Origin: an uncultured Actinoplanes sp.
Lineage (GTDB): Bacteria > Actinomycetota > Actinomycetes > Mycobacteriales > Micromonosporaceae
Reading direction: 5' to 3'
Assembly (NCBI GenBank): GCA_934667465.1
Contig: CAKUMG010000248.1
Location: forward strand, 1 to 7,612
Length of the DNA: 7,612 bases
A program made the position numbers and the translations under genes. A model generated the notes under the pieces. It searched no databases and had not been told where the DNA came from. It saw only the letters and a program-made list of their open reading frames with translations. Positions 1 through 6,274 of this stretch are shown piece by piece. Each line of letters starts with the position of its first letter. Position 1 is the stretch's first letter.

Positions 1-487
1 CGCTGACGCAATCCAGCATGCCGACCTGTGCCCCGGGGGCGCGGTAGCTCTCGGCCAACGCCGGGAGGAAGCCGTTGAGCACCACCACCGCACGGCCGCC
101 GATCCGGGCCGGCGACGCGTACGATCCGGACCCGAGCTTGGTGATGCCGCCCGCCCGGATCCGCTCCTCGAGGGCGGTGACGGACAGCCCGGCCTCCAGG
201 GTCATCGCTTCGTACGCACCCACCGCCACGGCGTCATCGGTACGTGCGCGGACCGCGTGCAGTTCGGCCCGGGCACCGCTCGTGAGGGCCGCCGCCCCGT
301 CCGCGGCGACCCGGTGCAGTCGCGGGTAGTGGAGCAGCAGGAAGCCCCGGGACACGAAGTCCCCCGCGGGCAGAACAGCGTGGCGCCGGACCGTGACACC
401 CTGCGACTCGAGTGTCCGGACGGCCGCCCCGACCGCGCCGGGCACCACCGAGGTCTCGGGCTTGACCAGAACCGCGAAGCTGGTCAC
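1..487 (-). CDS. Nucleoside-diphosphate-kinase-like protein (C-terminus outside window)
   Basis: The first 162 codons are visible and the gene runs off the left edge. It starts at a GTG (487-485) that overlaps the TGA of the SAM synthetase gene in a GTGA arrangement. No separate Shine-Dalgarno is evident, so translation is probably coupled by reinitiation. The N-terminus, with a beta-strand followed by KPE (residues 9-11) and later an HY pair (53-54), resembles the opening of nucleoside diphosphate kinases (KPD... and ...HY). After about residue 85 the likeness fades: a segment with TKLGSGSY (116-123) and a hydrophobic VVVLNGF strand follows, and the NDK active-site histidine motif (NxxHGS) is not seen in the visible part. 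It may be a divergent or enlarged NDK-fold protein that binds nucleotides rather than a housekeeping kinase. The reading frame is secure from coding bias and coupling; the family call is moderate. Confidence 0.55.
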   Translation of the reverse strand, partial: MTSFAVLVKPETSVVPGAVGAAVRTLESQGVTVRRHAVLPAGDFVSRGFLLLHYPRLHRVAADGAAALTSGARAELHAVRARTDDAVAVGAYEAMTLEAGLSVTALEERIRAGGITKLGSGSYASPARIGGRAVVVLNGFLPALAESYRAPGAQVGMLDCVS

Positions 488-1674
488 CACAGCGTGATGC
501 CGGTTTCGATCATCTCGGCGGTCAGATCGCCGGAGCTGGCCACCATTGTCGCCACCAGATCGCGCAGCTCCGCCTCGTCGGCGTCCGCGGAAGTCACCAC
601 GACCTCGTCGGGGCGATCGAGCGGCGCCTCCTTCGAGGTGAAGATGTGCACCTGTGACGGCCCGCCGAACCGGTCGTGCACCTGCTGGGCCAGGCGCATC
701 GCCATCACGTTGTAGATCTTGCCGGTGTGATCGAGCGGGTTCTTGCCCGCCGGCGCCTCGATGCTCATCGGGCGCATCGGCGTGATCAGTCCGTTGACCC
801 GGTTCCCGCGGCCGACGACGCCCACGTCTCCCGTGTCCGCCACCGAACCGAGGGCGGTCAGGTATGCCCGGCCGTTGCGGTCGGTGGCGTTCATCAGCAT
901 CGCGAAGTCAGCGATGCCGAGAGCGCGGACGAATTGTTCCAGCTCGGCCTGGATGACCGCCTTGCGGGCCCAGTACTCCTCCAGCGAGCCGATGCCCGAC
1001 GCCAGGAAGGGCATGTTGACGACGAGGTTGAAATGGTCCTGCCTGCGGCTGCCGAACACCTTGACGTCCCAGCCGGTGTCCGGGTGCCGCTGCTTGAAGT
1101 CGGCGCCGTTGATCAGGTTTTCGAGCCCCATCACGGCCGTCTCCAGGCGTGACAGCGGGGCGTATCCGTGCAGGAGATTCGTGTCGTTGGAGACCAGGCC
1201 CTCGGAGTACAACGGCACCAGGTCGGCCGGGGACTGCGGCTGGTAACGCGAGGTCTTGCGGCCGGCGCCCTGGTGGTCCACCACGCCCAGGTCCACCACC
1301 AGGTGCCTCGACGCGTCGAATCCGGTGGTCACCTCGGCGAGCACGTCGGCCGCGGCGCGGAACATGATGTCCTGCACGGGGATCTCGGTGCCACCGACGC
1401 GGTAGGCGCCCTTGCCGAAGACCGTCACCCGGTACGGTTCGATCAGCTCGCCGCGGCCGAAGTCGAAGTCGGCGCCGCCGCCGAACAGGGTCACCTTGTC
1501 GAACCAGTGGTGGGCTACGCCGCCGAACTCCTTCAGGCAGTGCTGGGAGTAGTAGCGGGACATGCGTTCGGCCATGGCGTCACACATGGTGTCCGGGTGG
1601 CCGACGCCCTTGCGCTCGACAAGTTCATAGGGCAGATCCTCGACGGTCCGCGAGTCGCGTTCGATCGACAGCAT
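484..1674 (-). CDS. Archaeal-type S-adenosylmethionine synthetase (methionine adenosyltransferase)
   Basis: This 396-residue protein makes S-adenosylmethionine from methionine and ATP, releasing phosphate and pyrophosphate, in the cytoplasm. It belongs to the archaeal-type MAT family (AdoMet_Synthase, about 400 residues), not the bacterial MetK family. Visible family motifs are ERKGVGHPD (20-28) followed by DAMAE (32-36), an NDTN motif, GWDVKVFG, GRGNR (288-292), PMRPMS (299-304), GKNP (310-313) and GKIYN (318-322). The chosen ATG (1674-1672) has an AAAGGAG ribosome site a few bases upstream (about 1683-1689) and lines up with the family N-terminus. The same frame stays open about 100 codons further upstream, but that stretch overlaps the SRPBCC gene and is arginine-rich shadow sequence. 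It lies 20 bases after the SRPBCC gene and overlaps the NDK-like gene by GTGA. Its place among tailoring genes suggests a pathway-dedicated SAM supply. Confidence 0.95.
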   Translation of the reverse strand: MLSIERDSRTVEDLPYELVERKGVGHPDTMCDAMAERMSRYYSQHCLKEFGGVAHHWFDKVTLFGGGADFDFGRGELIEPYRVTVFGKGAYRVGGTEIPVQDIMFRAAADVLAEVTTGFDASRHLVVDLGVVDHQGAGRKTSRYQPQSPADLVPLYSEGLVSNDTNLLHGYAPLSRLETAVMGLENLINGADFKQRHPDTGWDVKVFGSRRQDHFNLVVNMPFLASGIGSLEEYWARKAVIQAELEQFVRALGIADFAMLMNATDRNGRAYLTALGSVADTGDVGVVGRGNRVNGLITPMRPMSIEAPAGKNPLDHTGKIYNVMAMRLAQQVHDRFGGPSQVHIFTSKEAPLDRPDEVVVTSADADEAELRDLVATMVASSGDLTAEMIETGITLW

Positions 1675-1694
1675 GGTTGCTTCTCCTTTGACTC

Positions 1695-2138
1695 TCAGAC
1701 AGCGGTGAGCCGGCGTTCGATGGCCTGCAGCATGTGCTCGGAGTTCTCCCGCAGAGCTTTCGCGGCCACCGGGTTGAGCATGTCGGCCAGCAGCGGGATG
1801 CCGATCTCGAAGTCGACGACGAAGGAGACGACCGAGGTGCCGTCGCCGGCGTCGTCCACCCTCCAGTGACCGACGAATTCGTCGAGGTCCCCCGCGATCT
1901 GGGCGAACGACATGACGCGCCGCTCCTCGTCGAGGGTGTCCTCCTCGGTCCATTCCAGGACGGAACCTTTGAGCAGAACGGACCATTCGCTGGTACGGAT
2001 GCCGTCCGCGCTCTCGCCCGTCATCGTCACGGACTCGACGTTGTCCATGTAGTCGGCGTAGTCCTCGAGGCGCTTGACCGCCTCCCAGGTGTCGGTCACC
2101 GGCGCCTTGATGGGCAGGCTGATCTCGACGTGCGGCAT
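1695..2138 (-). CDS. SRPBCC / polyketide cyclase-like (START-fold) protein
   Basis: A complete 147-residue protein of the size and pattern of single-domain SRPBCC proteins (polyketide cyclase/dehydrase, COQ10/START type). These fold as a helix-grip barrel around a hydrophobic cavity and bind or cyclise lipids and polyketides. The N-terminal strand VEISLPIKAP, the helix with TWEAVKRLEDYADYMDNV, the central strands with EWTEEDTLDE and the GHWRV strand, and the long C-terminal helix (about residues 120-145) fit this fold. The ATG (2138-2136) follows a clear GAGGAG site (about 2143-2149). It sits 42 bases after the dehydrogenase-like gene and 20 bases before the SAM synthetase gene, so it is probably co-transcribed with both. 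Possible roles are ring closure or aromatisation, or ligand carriage. Sequence alone does not show whether it is a catalyst. Confidence 0.82.
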   Translation of the reverse strand: MPHVEISLPIKAPVTDTWEAVKRLEDYADYMDNVESVTMTGESADGIRTSEWSVLLKGSVLEWTEEDTLDEERRVMSFAQIAGDLDEFVGHWRVDDAGDGTSVVSFVVDFEIGIPLLADMLNPVAAKALRENSEHMLQAIERRLTAV

Positions 2139-2180
2139 GGTTTCTCCTCGGAGCGCTGATGGAGTTCGAGTGCGACGACG

Positions 2181-3314
2181 TCAGTCGGCCGGCGTGAACG
2201 AGATGTCGCGCCCGGTGCCGAACGTGCCGATCACCTCGTCACAGACCAGCAGTGACGGTGGGTGGTGATGGGCGGCGAGTGAATCGATCATCAGGGCGGC
2301 GGCGTGCTGTCCGGTGCCGTAGAGCCTGCTGCCCAGGACCGGCGTGACCGCGCTCAGCACCCGGTCACGGGTATCGCTCAGGGTTGCCCTGAGGCCGACC
2401 GCGGCCGCCAGTGCCAGCTCCCCGGCGAGCAGGCCCGAGTCCACGTCGACGGCGAGCTGGCGGCAGGCACCACCCAGCGTCAGCAGTTCGCGGGTGGCCC
2501 GGCCCAGCAGCGCTGTCCGGGGCCCGAATCTGCCCGTATCCAGCACGGATCGGTAGGCCTGGTCCACCAGCGCACTGAGCACTCCGTGATAGGTCGCGGC
2601 GAGCAACACCGAGAACCAGGACATGCCGGCGGTGACGTTCTCGTCGATGACATCGGCCGGTCCGCGGTGAAAGACCAGACGCTCATCCACCTCGACGTCG
2701 CGAAGCACCAGCTTCGCGGTATCCGATTCCCGCATGCCCAAGGACGGCCAGGTCCCCTCGACCGACAAGCCGGGTGAGGTGCTGGGCACGAGCGCCAAAA
2801 TCGACTCGTCCGTCCCGGCGACCCGGGCTGTCAGGCAAACCAGGGTGGCGGTACTCGCCAGCGAGCACGGGAATTTGACTCCGGAGACCCGATAGCCCTT
2901 CGCGGTCGGCACCGCATCGGAGCGGCTGCTCATGAAGTTCGCGTTGCCGCCCGGCTCGGCGAACGCGGAAGCCACCAGAGCGCCGGTCTGGGCAATGCCC
3001 TCGAGGAGCATCCAGCTGGAGTCGCGATGCCGTTGCCAGTAGTCCGCCATCAGCCCGACGGTGAAGGCGTGCATGTTGAGGGCGACCGCCGCCGACGGAT
3101 CGGTCATGCCGAGCGACCGTTGCGCCCCGGCGACCTCGACCAGACCTGCCCCACCGCCACCGAACTCCGCGGGAATGGGCAACGCCGCGTAGCCGCCGGC
3201 CGCGAGCGCGCGGATACGGTCGGAGCCGGAGGTGCCCTCAGCCGGCGCGGAGGGTGTCCACGTCGTGCTCCAACCCGCGTTCAGCAGAGCGAGATGCGGG
3301 GGGTCCTGGGCCAT
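2181..3314 (-). CDS. Acyl-CoA dehydrogenase-like flavoprotein
   Basis: A complete 377-residue protein with the acyl-CoA dehydrogenase layout: an N-terminal helical part with PAEFGGGGAGLVE (48-60), the FAD-contacting middle motif ASAFAEPGGN (115-124), the strand GYRVSGVKF (140-148), GMRESDTAKLVL (193-204) and DVEV (206-209), then a C-terminal helical bundle. The family normally oxidises acyl thioesters to enoyl thioesters using FAD. Some secondary-metabolism members act on carrier-bound acyl or aminoacyl groups, or are flavin monooxygenases. The usual C-terminal EGT-type segment with the catalytic glutamate is not recognisable; the end reads HHHPPSLLVCDEV (349-361) then GTFGTGRD. The substrate and even the reaction therefore remain open. 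The ATG (3314-3312) has an AAGGAGAG site (about 3318-3325). It is preceded by a 98-base gap, so it may begin a second transcription unit that continues through the SRPBCC, MAT and NDK-like genes. Confidence 0.85.
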   Translation of the reverse strand: MAQDPPHLALLNAGWSTTWTPSAPAEGTSGSDRIRALAAGGYAALPIPAEFGGGGAGLVEVAGAQRSLGMTDPSAAVALNMHAFTVGLMADYWQRHRDSSWMLLEGIAQTGALVASAFAEPGGNANFMSSRSDAVPTAKGYRVSGVKFPCSLASTATLVCLTARVAGTDESILALVPSTSPGLSVEGTWPSLGMRESDTAKLVLRDVEVDERLVFHRGPADVIDENVTAGMSWFSVLLAATYHGVLSALVDQAYRSVLDTGRFGPRTALLGRATRELLTLGGACRQLAVDVDSGLLAGELALAAAVGLRATLSDTRDRVLSAVTPVLGSRLYGTGQHAAALMIDSLAAHHHPPSLLVCDEVIGTFGTGRDISFTPAD

Positions 3315-3412
3315 TCCCTCTCCTTCATGATTCCTTCGCCGACCGAATTACGACTTTAGGTAGCGTCAACTTGACTATCCGTTTGCGTTTCTCTGTGCGG
3401 AACGTGCATCGA
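3315..3412 (-). promoter_or_regulatory. Putative promoter/operator region before the dehydrogenase-like gene
   Basis: This 98-base gap is the only sizeable break in the minus-strand block, and it is clearly richer in A+T than the flanking genes. It holds a perfect inverted repeat, GTCAA-C-TTGAC (3365-3375). Imperfect flanking arms (GGTA on one side, TATCC on the other) extend the symmetry. On the minus strand the right half reads TTGACG, which resembles a -35 element, but no convincing -10 sits 16-18 bases downstream. Another near-symmetric patch lies at the gap edge around 3405-3416 (GTGCATCGATCAC). A promoter here for the four downstream genes is an inference from gap size and composition. 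Confidence 0.4.
3365..3375. repeat. Short perfect palindrome, candidate operator
   Basis: GTCAA and TTGAC are exact reverse complements around a single central base, in the gap upstream of the dehydrogenase-like gene. The size suits a dimeric repressor half-site pair, but 11 bases could arise by chance. Confidence refers to function; the symmetry itself is plain. Confidence 0.35.
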
Positions 3413-4063
3413 TCACAGTTCGAGCAGCGCGAGTAGCGGTGCCGGGGACGGGTCACGGGGATCGACGAGGACGGTGTCCCAGCCGAGCGCGGCGGCGGGA
3501 ACGATGTCCAGCTGGGGGGAGTCTCCGACCATTACCCGGCGGTCGAACTCCCCCGCGCCGATCAGCTCGTACGCGCGGCGGTCCGGCTTCTTCGGCCCGC
3601 CGTCCGCCGTGAACAGCGCCCGGTCGACCGCCGGCGCCCGCAGCCGGTGCAGGAGCTCGGCCATGAGAGAGCCGGGAAGGAAGCAGTTCGACAGCAGCCG
3701 AGCCGTGTGTCCCGCCGCTGTCACGCGGGCCACCGCATCCGCCATCGGTTCGCACAGCCGGTAGGCGCCTGGATCGGCACACCCCCAGGCGTGCCACAAC
3801 GCCCGTTCCAGGTCGGCCTTCGCACGCCGTTCCCCCCGGGCGGCCAGAGCCGTGTCGAGCAGTTCCATCGTGGCGGGTTGCAGGGCGGCCGGATTCCGCA
3901 CCGCCGTGAGGACGGCTCCGTACACGGACTCCACTACCGCGCCGGCTGTCCGGGGTTCCAGGGAGAGGAAGGCTGCCAGATCCCGCGCCAGATCGCCCGG
4001 CTCCGGCAGGGGGCGGGACGTGACGAGGGTGTCGAAGCAGTCGAAGACCACGAGAGCGGGCAC
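3413..4063 (-). CDS. HAD-superfamily hydrolase-like protein
   Basis: A complete 216-residue protein with all four HAD motifs in order: motif I FDCFDTL (7-13, nucleophile D8), motif II LLSN (123-126, S125), motif III lysine in GGPKKPDRRAY (155-165), and motif IV GDSPQLD (180-186, D181/D186). A helical cap of about 100 residues lies between motifs I and II (C1 type). Position +2 after the nucleophile, normally the acid/base aspartate of HAD phosphatases, is phenylalanine (D-C-F-D-T). This recalls haloacid-dehalogenase-like and other non-phosphatase subgroups, so a plain phosphatase role should not be assumed. The start is GTG (4063-4061), preceded by GAGGGG (4070-4075) that overlaps the permease stop codon, 10 bases away. 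It is thus probably the last gene of the unit that begins with the nucleotidyltransferase. The substrate is unknown. Confidence 0.85.
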   Translation of the reverse strand: MPALVVFDCFDTLVTSRPLPEPGDLARDLAAFLSLEPRTAGAVVESVYGAVLTAVRNPAALQPATMELLDTALAARGERRAKADLERALWHAWGCADPGAYRLCEPMADAVARVTAAGHTARLLSNCFLPGSLMAELLHRLRAPAVDRALFTADGGPKKPDRRAYELIGAGEFDRRVMVGDSPQLDIVPAAALGWDTVLVDPRDPSPAPLLALLEL

Positions 4064-4073
4064 GGTATTCCCC

Positions 4074-4856
4074 TCAGGACCAGGACAACTTGCGGTGGTC
4101 GGCTTTGAAGAACAGCAGCGTCAGCGCGCCGAGGCCCGCCGCGAAGATCAGCAGGACCCCGGCCGGGAGCAGCACGTCGATCACCCCGCCACCATCGATG
4201 ATCACGGTCGTGAACCCCCGCATGGCCCAATAGCTGGGCACGCCCGGAGCGAGAGGCTGAGCCCAGCCGGGCAGCGCGGACAGCGGTGTCAACGCGCCTC
4301 CCAGCCCGGCGAAGACCAGCACCAGCAGGTTGCCGATCACGCTCAGCTGGTTGATGGTGCGGCACAGCGCGACCAATGCCAGGCCGGTCATCACCACGAC
4401 CAGGGCGAGCGGTACGCCGACGACCACCAGCGCCGGATAGGACCCGGCCACCCGCAGGTCGAACAGCAGTCCACCGGCACCGAAGATGACGGCGAGTTGC
4501 ACGACGGCGGTGAGCATCGGCACGACCGTCCGGGCGGTGAGCAGTTCTATCGGCCGGACCGGGGCAGCCCGTAGCCGGTCCCACGTCCGCCAGCCGTGCT
4601 CGCGGAACACGGCGAAGCCGACGATGTTCACCAGGAAGAAGAGAAACATCACCGCCATGCCCGGTACGCTCTGCTCGGCACCGGTGGCATCGGCCACGTC
4701 GTCCGCACGCAGGGTCGCCCGGAACAGCGGCTGCAGGAACGCCATCAACAGCAGCGGCATGACCGTTCGAATGATCAGCGGTGCCAGATCCCGGCGCAAC
4801 AGCCGCACATCCTGCATGACGAGCGCCCGGATGCGCCGCCCGGCCCCGTCACCCAC
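4074..4856 (-). CDS. ABC-2 type transporter permease
   Basis: A 260-residue integral membrane protein with about six predicted membrane segments (roughly residues 27-45, 66-84, 110-132, 141-163, 171-190 and 225-250), the usual ABC-2 (DrrB-like) half-transporter layout. Between segments 2 and 3, the REHGWRTWDRLRAAPVRP stretch (85-102) matches the conserved cytoplasmic coupling region of this family. It would form the membrane channel with the adjacent ATPase, probably as a dimer, exporting a small molecule. The start is GTG (4856-4854), overlapping the end of the ATPase gene by 8 bases (GTGGGTGA), which implies coupled translation. It is followed 10 bases later by the HAD gene. In a biosynthetic cluster such a pair commonly exports the product and gives self-resistance; the substrate is not evident here. 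Confidence 0.9.
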   Translation of the reverse strand: MGDGAGRRIRALVMQDVRLLRRDLAPLIIRTVMPLLLMAFLQPLFRATLRADDVADATGAEQSVPGMAVMFLFFLVNIVGFAVFREHGWRTWDRLRAAPVRPIELLTARTVVPMLTAVVQLAVIFGAGGLLFDLRVAGSYPALVVVGVPLALVVVMTGLALVALCRTINQLSVIGNLLVLVFAGLGGALTPLSALPGWAQPLAPGVPSYWAMRGFTTVIIDGGGVIDVLLPAGVLLIFAAGLGALTLLFFKADHRKLSWS

Positions 4857-5799
4857 CGGTGCTCACCCGGTCCGTACCGGCCCGGTCACCGGTGAGGCGG
4901 AGGAACACGGTGTCCAGGCTGGGCCGGACCACGCGCATGGCGGTCAGGTCCCGGGCGTGGTCCCCGATCCCGGCCAGCACACCGGCCAGGATCAGGTGCG
5001 GCTCCGCGGTGCGGATGCTCAGGACGCCACCGTCGCGGTCCACCGGCCAGGGCAGGTGGAGTTCCGGCGGCGTACCGGCGAAGACCATCTCCACCGCGCT
5101 GCCACCGTGCCGGTGCACGAGGTCCGCGATCGAGCCGCGCGCGACGACCCGGCCGTGATCGAGCACGACGACCGTCGCGTCCAGTTCCTCGACCTCCGGA
5201 AGGTAGTGGGTGGAATAACACACGGCCGCGCCCTCGTCCGCCAACCGGCGAACGTAGGCGACGAGACGCGACCGGGTCTCCACGTCGACGCCGGCGGTGG
5301 GTTCGTCGAGCAGCACGAGCGCGGGCTTGTGGATCAGCGCCATGGCGGTGTGGACCCGGCGTTGCCCTCCCCCGGACAGCTCGTACACCCGACGATCCAG
5401 GTGCTCGGTCAGCGCGAGCGCATCGGCTGCCTCGGCGATGCGTTGCCGGGCCACCGTCGCGTTCAACCCGTGCAGATCGGCGAAGAACCGCAGGTTCTGC
5501 CGGACGGTCAGCGGGGGGTACACGCCCAGCTCCTGCGGCGCCAGCCCGAGGTGGCGTCGAGCCCGCAGCGGCTCGCGGGAGACGTCGTAGCCGTGCACCG
5601 AGATCGTCCCGGCGTCCGGCCGCGACAACCCCGCGACCAGCGACATCAGCGTCGTCTTCCCGGCACCGTTATGGCCCAGCAGCCCGACGATCTCACCTCG
5701 GGCGATCTCCAGGTCGACACCGTCCAGCGCGGTGTGCACACCGTAGCTCCTGCTGACGCCGAGTACGGAGAGCTCAGTCGGCACCGCGGGTCCAAGCAT
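4849..5799 (-). CDS. ABC transporter ATP-binding protein (drug-exporter type)
   Basis: A 316-residue nucleotide-binding subunit with every ABC ATPase motif: Walker A GHNGAGKTT (42-50), Q-loop APQE (87-90), signature LSGGGQRR (141-148), Walker B LVLLDEP (161-167) and the H-loop histidine in STHY (H198). The C-terminal extension ends with PSLDTVFLRLTG (293-304), typical of the DrrA-like antibiotic-export subfamily. It powers the permease encoded immediately after it. The start is uncertain: the ATG at 5799 overlaps the preceding gene by 26 bases with no good ribosome site. A GTG at 5784 (codon 6) would reduce the overlap to 11 bases and keeps the whole domain. Both imply translational coupling to the helical protein upstream. 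Confidence 0.95.
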   Translation of the reverse strand: MLGPAVPTELSVLGVSRSYGVHTALDGVDLEIARGEIVGLLGHNGAGKTTLMSLVAGLSRPDAGTISVHGYDVSREPLRARRHLGLAPQELGVYPPLTVRQNLRFFADLHGLNATVARQRIAEAADALALTEHLDRRVYELSGGGQRRVHTAMALIHKPALVLLDEPTAGVDVETRSRLVAYVRRLADEGAAVCYSTHYLPEVEELDATVVVLDHGRVVARGSIADLVHRHGGSAVEMVFAGTPPELHLPWPVDRDGGVLSIRTAEPHLILAGVLAGIGDHARDLTAMRVVRPSLDTVFLRLTGDRAGTDRVSTGG

Positions 5800-6274
5800 C
5801 CGGCAACATCGACGGCAGGCCCGCCCGGTCCAGCAGCGGCTGCCAGGTGCGTGCCAGCTTGAAGCCCTTCATCTGGCCGGCACCCGACCGCACGTTGGGC
5901 AGGGGTGCGGTGTACCCCAGGCGCGACTCGGTCTCCCGGAGATGGCCGCGGATCCGCTCCAGCCAATCCTCGTCGGCGGCGACCAGGCCCTCGGCGGCCA
6001 GTGCCAGACCGGCTTTCACCTCGTCCGGTGACACACCGGAGAACGGGTCGAACGCCGCCTCGTCGTGGCCGTACACCAGTTCGCCGTCCACCCGCAGACC
6101 CCGTACCGACAGCGACAACTGCAGTGCCTCGTACGCCATCAGGACCGCGACCTCCTGCTGCCCGGCGGCGACAGCGCCCTCGATGTCCTCGAGCGCGGCC
6201 TGACAGCCGAGCAGCAACCGGGCGGCGCCATGCGCGCGGAAGGCAAGGTGCCGGCGAAGGTCGACGGTGGTCAT
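5774..6274 (-). CDS. Small helical protein paired with the nucleotidyltransferase (HEPN-like?)
   Basis: A 166-residue soluble protein, mostly alpha-helical by composition. The long helix-prone stretch at about residues 5-58 (rich in A, L and E) is followed by a YGHDEAAFDPFSG loop (68-80), then more helices (83-118) and a basic, proline-containing tail. There is no signal peptide or membrane segment. The ATG (6274-6272) overlaps the TGA of the nucleotidyltransferase in an ATGA junction, so the two are translated together. The frame is open 14 codons further upstream, but the ATGA start is the natural choice. Its size, helical character and strict coupling recall the HEPN-type partners of minimal nucleotidyltransferases. 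I do not see a confident HEPN R-x(4-6)-H active-site motif in the expected C-terminal position, so this remains an analogy. Its function is not recognised from sequence. Confidence 0.75.
   Translation of the reverse strand: MTTVDLRRHLAFRAHGAARLLLGCQAALEDIEGAVAAGQQEVAVLMAYEALQLSLSVRGLRVDGELVYGHDEAAFDPFSGVSPDEVKAGLALAAEGLVAADEDWLERIRGHLRETESRLGYTAPLPNVRSGAGQMKGFKLARTWQPLLDRAGLPSMLPDAWTRGAD

Noticed and set aside
1168..1869. Plus-strand open frame opposite the SAM synthetase and SRPBCC genes
   Set aside because: Histidine/valine-rich antisense shadow lacking domain motifs; the opposite strand encodes an unmistakable MAT.
1675..1986. N-terminal extension of the SAM synthetase frame by about 104 codons
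   Set aside because: It overlaps the SRPBCC gene, is arginine-rich shadow sequence, and the internal ATG at 1674 has a good ribosome site and matches the family N-terminus.
3934..4584. Minus-strand open frame spanning the permease and HAD junction in another frame
   Set aside because: Arg/Pro/Ala-rich out-of-frame translation overlapping two well-supported genes.
4486..5862. Long plus-strand open frame opposite the ABC transporter genes
   Set aside because: It is an antisense shadow produced by GC-rich codon bias; its translation is low-complexity with no family motif, while the minus strand carries complete ABC motifs.
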